This document shows, piece after piece, positions 1-4,556 of a stretch of DNA of 5,210 bases (position 1 is the first letter of the stretch; the number at the start of each line of letters is the position of its first letter). Source of the DNA: Propionibacteriaceae bacterium (GTDB taxonomy: Bacteria > Actinomycetota > Actinomycetes > Propionibacteriales > Propionibacteriaceae); the NCBI GenBank assembly GCA_025923975.1, contig JAICEV010000273.1:1-5210 (forward strand). The letters are read 5' to 3'. The notes under the pieces are model-generated. The model searched no databases. It saw only the letters and a list, made by a program, of their open reading frames with translations, and had not been told where the DNA came from. A program made the translations under genes and the position numbers.

Positions 1-1
1 G

Positions 2-439
2 GCTCAGGTAATCGAGGCGTCAACGGTGGAAGCGGCTGACGCGACAAGTGAGCTTGATGCCAGGGAACGGGCTGCCCTGGAGGAGGCACTGGGCTTCGGC
101 ACCAAGGGTGCGAAGCCGCGTCAAACACAGGCTGCGATCAAGGAGCTTGAGGAACAGCAGCGAGCCAGAACCAAGCGTTTTCAGCGGGATGCGATTGATC
201 GAACAATTACCGAGCTGACCGGCTTCTATCGCGACGTGCTGAGCATCCAGACCGGATCAGATGCGCCACTGATCAATGAAGACCTGAAGCCTCAGATTGT
301 CGCTCTGGCACGAAAGTTCACCGCCGAATCGACGCTGCATCGGATAGACGCACTGCTGGGTTGCCGCACGGCGCTGGAGGGAAACGTTGCGCCGCTGCTC
401 GCAGTCGAGGCTGCCTTCATCGGCTTGGTCGAAGGATGA
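2..439 (+). CDS. holB: DNA polymerase III subunit delta' (HolB), C-terminal fragment
   Basis: The reading frame is open from the left edge, so the N-terminal AAA+ ATPase part lies outside the window. 145 residues and a TGA stop (437-439) are visible. HolB is a clamp-loader subunit that helps load the sliding clamp at the replication fork. The visible part is wholly helical in character and fits the C-terminal collar region of actinobacterial delta' proteins: an acidic linker, a Lys/Arg/Gln-rich helix (KELEEQQRARTKRFQRD), then RDVLSIQTG, and the closing NVAPLLAVEAAFIGL segment, which resembles the usual end of this family. A GTG at 26 exists, but the frame continues upstream of it, so it is probably internal. 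The call rests on remembered family resemblance and on the downstream ricT/hydrolase/tRNA-Thr neighbourhood. The ATPase motifs are not visible, so another AAA+ clamp-loader-like protein cannot be strictly excluded. Confidence 0.82.
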   Translation, partial: AQVIEASTVEAADATSELDARERAALEEALGFGTKGAKPRQTQAAIKELEEQQRARTKRFQRDAIDRTITELTGFYRDVLSIQTGSDAPLINEDLKPQIVALARKFTAESTLHRIDALLGCRTALEGNVAPLLAVEAAFIGLVEG

Positions 440-546
440 GCCGTGGGGATCCGCTCAGACATCCACAGGTGAACGCGGTGGCGCAGTGTACTCCGATTGA
501 TTCGGAAATGTGCAGGGTTCATTTTCTGCGAGTTCTTTAGTAATGT

Positions 547-635
547 GGGCGACACAGGTTGCCGGAGGGGACGAACCCCCGAGCGTCCTCTCCGACAACC
601 TTCCAAGGTCTGGCTGATGGCCAGGCTTTTTGTTT
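547..635 (+). ncRNA. candidate small RNA or structured holB 3' UTR
   Basis: The 220-base gap after holB has no convincing ORF but contains a strong stem-loop. Arms 557-572 and 585-600 pair over about 16 bp with one C/A mismatch and one G-U pair, around a 12-nt loop with five consecutive C (576-580). An intrinsic terminator follows at once (605-635). Possible -10 elements, TAGTAA (538-543) or TAATGT (541-546), would start a transcript near 549-553 and give an RNA of about 85 nt; no good -35 matches them. The C-rich loop recalls the actinobacterial 6C RNA, but that motif has two C-rich loops and only one is seen here, so I do not assign the family. The alternative is that this is simply the structured 3' end of the holB transcript. 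Confidence 0.35.
605..635 (+). terminator. Rho-independent terminator after holB / candidate sRNA
   Basis: GTCTGGC (608-614) pairs with GCCAGGC (620-626), 7 bp including one T-G pair, around the loop TGATG. The tract TTTTTGTTT (627-635) follows directly, and AA at 605-606 can pair with the first Ts. The T tract lies only on the plus-strand side, so termination is rightward. It ends holB and/or the candidate small RNA and insulates the rpf promoter region. Confidence 0.75.
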
Positions 636-674
636 GTGGACCGGTGTACGAGGGCCGCTGCCTTCGCTCTTGAG

Positions 675-708
675 GGTCACAGACTTCCGAAGGTCACAAA
701 TTGGTCAC
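675..708 (+). promoter_or_regulatory. three GGTCAC direct repeats, candidate MtrA-type operator
   Basis: GGTCAC occurs at 675-680, 692-697 and 703-708. The last two start 11 bp apart, one helical turn, in the arrangement GGTCACA-aatt-GGTCAC. In Mycobacterium and Corynebacterium the response regulator MtrA binds direct repeats of a GTCACA-like motif with similar spacing upstream of cell-wall hydrolase and rpf genes. The repeats sit just upstream of the predicted rpf promoter. The repeats are seen directly; assignment to MtrA is inference. Confidence 0.45.
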
Positions 709-716
709 GCAAAGTG

Positions 717-746
717 TTGCGCTCTGCAGAGCATTGCCCTTACGGT
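717..746 (+). promoter_or_regulatory. putative rpf promoter
   Basis: TTGCGC (717-722) and TACGGT (741-746) are separated by 18 bp and would start transcription near 753, about 95 nt before the riboswitch. The -10 has the TAnnnT form common in actinobacteria. TATAAA at 772-777 is an alternative -10, but it lacks a -35 and lies within a small inverted repeat (CCGTTT 763-768, AAACGG 775-780). Confidence 0.4.
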
Positions 747-807
747 GGAGTGCGGCTCGTTTCCGTTTCGTTATAAACGGGCGGGGGCGGAACGCCAGGG
801 GGAAGGA

Positions 808-836
808 CTCAGCAGGCATCCGATGTGCCTGCTGAG
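808..836 (+). other. 11-bp perfect hairpin in the rpf leader
   Basis: CTCAGCAGGCA (808-818) and TGCCTGCTGAG (826-836) are perfect inverted repeats around a 7-nt loop. The hairpin ends 11 nt before the riboswitch P1 arm. No T tract follows, so it is not an intrinsic terminator. It may stabilise the leader or help fold the riboswitch. Confidence 0.6.
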
Positions 837-847
837 ATCGCGCGTCC

Positions 848-1036
848 GTTCGCCGAGCTCCGCTGGACGGCGCCCTGCCGGGAACGTCCCGGGCGAAGCG
901 GAGGTGGGGAACCAGCGGATCTCTCTCGCATCGGAAGGAGAGAGTCCCGGGGGTGAAGCGCTCACGGCGGTGCATCTCTCGCACCGCGTGAGCGCCGGGC
1001 CTTCCTCGGCCCGAACCACATGCCCCACAGGCGTAC
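848..1036 (+). promoter_or_regulatory. ydaO-yuaA type cyclic di-AMP riboswitch
   Basis: Conserved ydaO segments appear in the right order: CGCCGAG near the 5' end (851-857), GGAGGTGGGGAACCA (900-914), GGGGGTGAAGCG (949-960), CCGAACCACATG (1011-1022) and CACAGGCG (1026-1033). P1 is GTTCGCC (848-854) with GGCGTAC (1030-1036), with one T/T mismatch. CTCCGC (858-863) pairs with GCGGAG (898-903). A long arm, about 958-995, closes with GCGGTGC/GCACCGC, and a GGGCC/GGCCC hairpin lies at 997-1012. Actinobacterial ydaO riboswitches commonly precede rpf and other cell-wall hydrolase genes and lower expression when c-di-AMP is bound. No terminator separates it from rpf, and the Shine-Dalgarno starts 3 nt after P1, so control at translation initiation looks more likely here than attenuation. 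Confidence 0.88.
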
Positions 1037-1038
1037 TC

Positions 1039-1047
1039 GGGGAAGGA
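1039..1047 (+). promoter_or_regulatory. strong Shine-Dalgarno of rpf that decides the start
   Basis: GGGGAAGGA lies directly behind the riboswitch and 9 nt before the in-frame ACG at 1057. It argues that translation starts at about 1057 rather than at the in-frame GTG codons inside the riboswitch (970, 988). It can pair with CCTTCCTC (1000-1007) in the last riboswitch hairpin, and AGGAC/GTCCT (1044-1048/1052-1056) can form a small local hairpin. Confidence 0.7.
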
Positions 1048-1056
1048 CCTAGTCCT

Positions 1057-1701
1057 ACGTCATCTACCATCATCAAGCGCGCCATTGGTGGGAGCGCTGC
1101 GCTTGCTCTGTCCTTGGGGATTGGGCTCGCAGGCGCTGCACCTGCCGAGGCGGCACCCACAACCGTGTGGGACCGCGTCGCTCAGTGCGAGAGCGGTGGC
1201 AACTGGAAGATCAACACCGGCAATAGTTACTACGGTGGCCTGCAGTTCGCTGCGGGCACCTGGAGGGCATACGGGGGGAGCACGTACGCCAGCCAGGCAC
1301 ATCTGGCAACCAAGGCCGAACAGATCGCGATCGCCCGTCGGGTGCTGGCAGGTCAAGGCCCGGGTGCCTGGCCGGTCTGCAGCCGACGTGCGGGATTGAC
1401 GAAGGCGAACGGCGGGGCGGACCGGAACGCAATGCCGGCGTCCACGGCTGAAGCGTCCAAGAAAACGAAGGCAAGCGATTCAAAGAAGAGCGACTCAAAG
1501 AAGAAGATCGCCAAGAAATCGACCAAGAAGAAGTACAGTGCTAGCGGCAAGACCGTTCACGTCAAGCGCGGCGACACGCTGCGCAAGATCGCCAAGCGGT
1601 ATGACGTGGAGGGTGGCTGGAAAGGTTTGTGGAAGCTCAACAAGAAGACGATCAAGGATCCGAACTTGATCTACATTGGACAGGTAATCAAGATCAAATA
1701 G
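1057..1701 (+). CDS. rpf: resuscitation-promoting factor (Rpf domain + LysM), secreted
   Basis: Secreted peptidoglycan-cleaving protein of the Rpf family (lysozyme/lytic-transglycosylase fold), which promotes growth and exit from dormancy. From the proposed start it has 214 residues: a signal peptide (IIKRA, hydrophobic stretch about 11-28, cleavage near AEA-A, 31-33); an Rpf domain at about 36-113, with the catalytic Glu probably E45 in CESGGNW and C44/C108 as the likely disulfide; a Lys/Ser-rich linker (about 134-160); and a C-terminal LysM wall-binding domain (about 166-213, HVKRGDTL to IYIGQVIKI). Domain order matches Micrococcus Rpf and Streptomyces RpfA. The start is unusual: no ATG, GTG or TTG lies between the riboswitch and the signal peptide. 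ACG at 1057 is 9 nt from a strong SD, while ATC 1069/1072 and ATT 1084 fit worse. Longer in-frame starts (GTG 988, ATG 823) would translate the riboswitch. A sequencing error or mutation of ATG is possible. Function confident, start uncertain. Confidence 0.9.
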   Translation, partial: TSSTIIKRAIGGSAALALSLGIGLAGAAPAEAAPTTVWDRVAQCESGGNWKINTGNSYYGGLQFAAGTWRAYGGSTYASQAHLATKAEQIAIARRVLAGQGPGAWPVCSRRAGLTKANGGADRNAMPASTAEASKKTKASDSKKSDSKKKIAKKSTKKKYSASGKTVHVKRGDTLRKIAKRYDVEGGWKGLWKLNKKTIKDPNLIYIGQVIKIK

Positions 1702-1713
1702 ATCTGACTGGCG

Positions 1714-1747
1714 CGGGTGGGACCCTGCCCCCCAGTATGCCCACCCG
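1714..1747 (+). other. hairpin with C6 loop downstream of rpf
   Basis: CGGGTGGG (1714-1721) pairs with CCCACCCG (1740-1747) over 8 bp around an 18-nt loop that contains CCCCCC (1728-1733). It lies 12 nt after the rpf stop and directly before the terminator-like hairpin. It may protect the mRNA 3' end or be the first half of a two-hairpin terminator. Confidence 0.5.
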
Positions 1748-1748
1748 T

Positions 1749-1790
1749 GGAAGCCCGGCGGACCCGCATCTGCCGGGCTTCCGGCTTTGT
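1749..1790 (+). terminator. terminator-like hairpin after rpf
   Basis: GGAAGCCCGGC (1749-1759) and GCCGGGCTTCC (1772-1782) form a perfect 11-bp stem with a 12-nt loop. It is followed by GGCTTTGT, a poor T tract, which is common for terminators in high-GC actinobacteria. It should end the rpf transcript before the separate ricT promoter. Confidence 0.6.
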
Positions 1791-1835
1791 GTGGGCAAGA
1801 GGATGAACTCAGGGCGCATTGGGGCCAGCTCGGCT

Positions 1836-1848
1836 TAGGCTTTCCCCA
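1836..1848 (+). promoter_or_regulatory. ricT promoter -10 for a leaderless mRNA
   Basis: TAGGCT (1836-1841) is a good actinobacterial -10. The A of the ATG at 1848 is the seventh base after it, the expected transcription start, so the mRNA is probably leaderless. There is no SD before 1848 and no recognisable -35. Confidence 0.55.
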
Positions 1849-2780
1849 TGGGGAGGGTCATGGCTGTGTCGTTCGAACGGTACGGCCGGCTGTACTACCT
1901 TGATCCCGGCGACGCCGACTACAGCGTCGGTGATCGGGTTCTGGTACCCACCGAGTCCGGCCCAGAGGTCGCGGAGTGCGTATGGGCGCCAGAGTGGGTC
2001 GACGACGAGGGGTTTGAAGGGCTGCCGGTGTGCGCCGGTTTGGCCACTGCTGAGCACCTGGAGCGGGATGCCGCGAATAAGCGACGGCGCGCCGAGGCCA
2101 AGCTGGTCGCCAAGAAGTTGATCAAGAAGAATGAACTACCGATGAAAGTCATGGCAGTCGACTTCATCGACTCCGGTATTGATTTCGATCAGCTGGTGGT
2201 GATCTACTTCACCGCACCGCATCGGGTTGATTTTCGAGCGTTGGTAGGCGAGCTGGCTCGCAGCCTGCAGGCGCGGATCGACCTGCGGCAGATTGGCTCA
2301 CGAGATGCCGCCCGGCTCGTCGGGGGGCTCGGCAATTGCGGCCGCGACCTGTGTTGCGCCACATTCTTGAAGGACTTCGAACCCGTCAGTCTGCGAATGG
2401 CCAAGGTCCAAGATCTTCCGCCGAACCCGCTCAAGATCTCCGGTGCGTGTGGTCGGCTGATGTGTTGCCTGAAGTACGAGCATCCGCTTTATACCGAGTT
2501 CGCTCGTACGGCGCCTGCCGTGGGGGAGCAAGTTGCGCTAGAGGATGGGGACGGCGTGGTAGTCGGCCACCAGGTGCCGGCCGACTCGGTTGTCGTTCGG
2601 ATGAGCGCCAGCGGCGCCACAAGGAGTTGTTCGCTGGCCACTGCCTGCGGTGCTCGGCAACTCTATGCATCGCGGGCCGCTCCGGCGCAGGCACCGACTC
2701 CGCCGCTTAAGGCCCGGACACGACGGCGCCAGTCCGATGACGGCGAAGGCAAGCGCTCCTCAGACACCGTGCGTTATTGA
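1848..2780 (+). CDS. ricT: PSP1 domain / RicT (YaaT-like) protein
   Basis: A 310-residue cytoplasmic protein with a PSP1 core. Seen directly: an N-terminal beta-rich section (about 5-65, RYGRLYYLDPGD, GDRVLVPTESGPEVAECVW), a Lys/Arg-rich helix (about 70-95), and the cysteine motifs NCGRDLCC (163-170) and ACGRLMCCLKYEH (200-212), typical of RicT. In Bacillus subtilis RicT acts with RicA and RicF, binds Fe-S clusters and affects RNase Y-dependent mRNA processing and development. Those partners are not seen here, and the actinobacterial role is poorly known. The last 35 residues are a low-complexity Ala/Pro/Arg/Lys tail, probably disordered. ATG 1848 is preferred because the TAGGCT box places the transcription start on it; ATG 1860 lies only about 3 nt after a GGGGAGGG run, too close for a normal SD. 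The hydrolase gene follows after 43 nt. Confidence 0.9.
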   Translation: MGRVMAVSFERYGRLYYLDPGDADYSVGDRVLVPTESGPEVAECVWAPEWVDDEGFEGLPVCAGLATAEHLERDAANKRRRAEAKLVAKKLIKKNELPMKVMAVDFIDSGIDFDQLVVIYFTAPHRVDFRALVGELARSLQARIDLRQIGSRDAARLVGGLGNCGRDLCCATFLKDFEPVSLRMAKVQDLPPNPLKISGACGRLMCCLKYEHPLYTEFARTAPAVGEQVALEDGDGVVVGHQVPADSVVVRMSASGATRSCSLATACGARQLYASRAAPAQAPTPPLKARTRRRQSDDGEGKRSSDTVRY

Positions 2781-2782
2781 TC

Positions 2783-2824
2783 TTGACATCGAGCCCAGCC
2801 TGGCTGCGGCGTAGGCTCGTGCTA
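2783..2824 (+). promoter_or_regulatory. promoter of the hydrolase gene, leaderless layout
   Basis: TAGGCT (2812-2817) lies 6 nt before ATG 2824, the same arrangement as at ricT, so the transcript probably starts on the A of ATG. A perfect TTGACA (2783-2788) is present, but its 23-bp spacer is too long for a standard -35, and it may be coincidental. No SD precedes the ATG. Confidence 0.5.
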
Positions 2825-4398
2825 TGCCAGGGCCCATCCGCCGCGTCTGCGCATTAGGCGTCCTGGCGGCGCTGCTGGCTGTGCTGCCGGGGTGTTCGTC
2901 TGACCGGCAGGCCTCACCGGATCAGCCGTCCCCAGTGACCTCATCGTCGGCACCTCCACAGATCCCGAAGGATGGGCGGCCCCTCCAGCCCATCCCGGAC
3001 GTGAAACCCGAGGGCTTTGCCAAACCGCCGCCGGGCACAGGACTGGCGCGCTACGAGAGGCAGCGGCTCGACTGGAAGGAGTGCGGTCACGGGTTCCTAT
3101 GCAGCACGATGCTGGCACCGTTGGACTATGCCGACCCTGACGGCACGGCCATCACCCTCGCGGTGGCCAAGCGCCCGGCTACCAGTAGCAAGCGGCTCGG
3201 TAGTCTGATCATTAATCCTGGCGGTCCCGGTGGCTCGGGAGTGGGGTACGTCGGCTACTTCAACGCCACCGGCCTGGATGGCTTCGACATCGTCGGCTGG
3301 GACCCACGCGGGGTCGGTCGTTCGACGCCGGTAGAGTGCTTCGGCACAGATGAGCTTGATCAATACTTCAGCATGGATAGCTCACCCGATAATGACGAGG
3401 AGTTGCAGGCCAGGATCGACGAACAGATCGAGTTCGGCAAGTCCTGCCTGGAGCGTTCCGGTGCACTGCTGGAGCACATTTCGACGGCCGAGACAGTACG
3501 CGATCTTGATCTGTTGCGAGGGCTTGTCGGGGACTCCAAGATCAACTACTTCGGATCGTCGTACGGCACCAGGATCGGCGCACTCTATGCGGAGCTCTTC
3601 CCGCAGCGAGTGGGCCGCATGGTGCTCGACGGTGCTGTCAACATCAACTCCAAATCCAAGATCGATCAGATCGACGGCTTCGAGCGTGCGCTGCGCCACT
3701 TCGCTACCTGGTGCGCACGTAATGAATGCCAGCTGGGGGATCGACGTGATGACGTGCTGTCGAAGATCAAAGAGTTCCTTGATCGGCTGGATCAGCAGCC
3801 GCTGGACAGCTCCGGTGGTCGTACCCTCAGCCAGCAACAGGGAGTTGAGGCGGTCTTCTACGCCATGTATGGCGGGACGAGCAGCTGGCCGCGGTTGCGG
3901 GATGCGCTCAACGCCGCAATCTTCGATGGGGATGCCGCCGGCTTGCTGGAGCTTGCCGACGCCTCGGCTCGACGGGACCGCGATGGCAGCTATGGACAGC
4001 TGAACTACGCGTTTCCTGCAATCCGGTGCCTGGACAGCCAGGACGATAGCGTGCGGGCGGCCGAGAAGAGGCTCGCGGAGGAGTCCAAGAGTGCGCCCAC
4101 CTTGGGGCGGCTGAACGGTCCGGACCTGGTGTGCCCGTTGTGGCCAGTCAAGCCCGCGCCCAAGCAACCCGCGGTCGATGCGGCTGGAGCTCCTCCGATC
4201 TTGATCATTGGCACGACCGGCGATCCAGCGACGCCGTATGAGTATGCGAAGTCCATGGCTGACGAACTCAGTTCCGGGGTGCTGGTGACCTACGACGGCG
4301 AAGGTCATCTGGCGTACGGGCAAAGTGGTTGTGTCAAGACGCTGGTGAACGCGTACCTGGTCCGCAATCAAGTGCCGCGTGATGGAACTCGCTGCTGA
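2824..4398 (+). CDS. alpha/beta hydrolase lipoprotein, TAP/peptidase S33 family
   Basis: A 524-residue exported lipoprotein resembling the mycolate-operon and Streptomyces SlpD/SlpE/tripeptidyl aminopeptidase group (S33 fold with a TAP-like C-terminal domain). Seen directly: a signal peptide with basic start (PIRR), hydrophobic core and lipobox LPGC (lipidated C24); a Ser/Pro-rich linker to about residue 65; oxyanion-loop motif NPGGPGGSG (131-139); DIVGWDPRGVGRS (155-167); nucleophile elbow GSSYG with S246; probable catalytic Asp D467 (TTGDPATP) and His H495 (GEGHLAYG). All triad residues are present, so it should be active, probably releasing short peptides from N-termini outside the membrane; the true substrate is unknown. 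Several cysteines (such as 87/93, 297/302, 503/524) suggest disulfides in an extracytoplasmic protein. It starts 43 nt after ricT with its own -10, and may also be read through from ricT. No terminator is evident after it. Confidence 0.92.
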   Translation: MPGPIRRVCALGVLAALLAVLPGCSSDRQASPDQPSPVTSSSAPPQIPKDGRPLQPIPDVKPEGFAKPPPGTGLARYERQRLDWKECGHGFLCSTMLAPLDYADPDGTAITLAVAKRPATSSKRLGSLIINPGGPGGSGVGYVGYFNATGLDGFDIVGWDPRGVGRSTPVECFGTDELDQYFSMDSSPDNDEELQARIDEQIEFGKSCLERSGALLEHISTAETVRDLDLLRGLVGDSKINYFGSSYGTRIGALYAELFPQRVGRMVLDGAVNINSKSKIDQIDGFERALRHFATWCARNECQLGDRRDDVLSKIKEFLDRLDQQPLDSSGGRTLSQQQGVEAVFYAMYGGTSSWPRLRDALNAAIFDGDAAGLLELADASARRDRDGSYGQLNYAFPAIRCLDSQDDSVRAAEKRLAEESKSAPTLGRLNGPDLVCPLWPVKPAPKQPAVDAAGAPPILIIGTTGDPATPYEYAKSMADELSSGVLVTYDGEGHLAYGQSGCVKTLVNAYLVRNQVPRDGTRC

Positions 4399-4444
4399 CA
4401 GAGCGGACCACGTTGAGGCTTCGCCATGCGGTTACGCCGCTCGA

Positions 4445-4450
4445 TATAGT
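4445..4450 (+). promoter_or_regulatory. -10 box of the tRNA-Thr promoter
   Basis: TATAGT (4445-4450) is a near-consensus -10, 33 nt before the tRNA. The -35 is unclear: TTCGCC (4420-4425) gives a 19-bp spacer and TTGAGG (4413-4418) a 26-bp spacer. Confidence 0.5.
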
Positions 4451-4458
4451 GGGCGATC

Positions 4459-4476
4459 GTGCCGGCTCATCGGCAC
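4459..4476 (+). other. small hairpin in the tRNA leader
   Basis: GTGCCG (4459-4464) and CGGCAC (4471-4476) form a perfect 6-bp stem around a 6-nt loop, 7 nt before the tRNA. There is no T tract. It would lie in the 5' leader removed by RNase P. Confidence 0.45.
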
Positions 4477-4483
4477 CAAGTCA

Positions 4484-4556
4484 GCCGCCTTAGCTCAGCC
4501 GGCAGAGCGACGCACTCGTAATGCGTAGGTCATCGGTTCGATTCCGATAGGCGGCT
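4484..4556 (+). tRNA. tRNA-Thr (anticodon CGT)
   Basis: A complete cloverleaf can be drawn. The acceptor stem GCCGCCT (4484-4490) pairs with AGGCGGC (4549-4555), the D stem is GCTC/GAGC, and the anticodon stem ACGCA/TGCGT encloses loop CTCGTAA with anticodon CGT (4517-4519), which reads ACG. The T stem ATCGG/CCGAT encloses TTCGATT. The discriminator base is T4556. No CCA is encoded. All stems are perfect, so the tRNA should be functional despite the adjacent integrase. Confidence 0.97.

Noticed and set aside
437..457. TGAGC/GCTCA inverted repeat at the holB stop as a terminator
   Set aside because: Only 5 bp with a long loop and no T tract; the clear terminator is at 605-635.
1020..1052. Ten-codon ORF ATG 1020 to TAG 1050 overlapping the rpf SD
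   Set aside because: It lies inside the conserved riboswitch 3' part, has no SD of its own and is probably chance.
559..1056. Extending rpf upstream to the far in-frame start (559 or 823)
   Set aside because: It would translate a terminator, a promoter region and the riboswitch, and would place the signal peptide in the middle of the protein. A strong SD lies right before 1057.
2336..2710. Plus-strand frame of 124 residues inside ricT
   Set aside because: It overlaps the cysteine-motif part of ricT in another frame, and its translation shows no family resemblance.
2783..2788. TTGACA as the -35 of the hydrolase promoter
   Set aside because: The 23-bp spacer to TAGGCT is outside the normal range; kept only as a note in the promoter entry.
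3350..4003. Plus-strand frame of 217 residues inside the hydrolase gene
   Set aside because: Out-of-frame shadow of the hydrolase, Ser/Arg-rich without motifs.
3382..4371. Long minus-strand open frame (329 residues) opposite the hydrolase gene
   Set aside because: It is in codon register with the plus-strand CDS, where minus stops require TTA, CTA or TCA codons on the plus strand, which are rare in GC-rich genes. It has no recognisable domain, and the plus strand has a full catalytic triad and lipobox.
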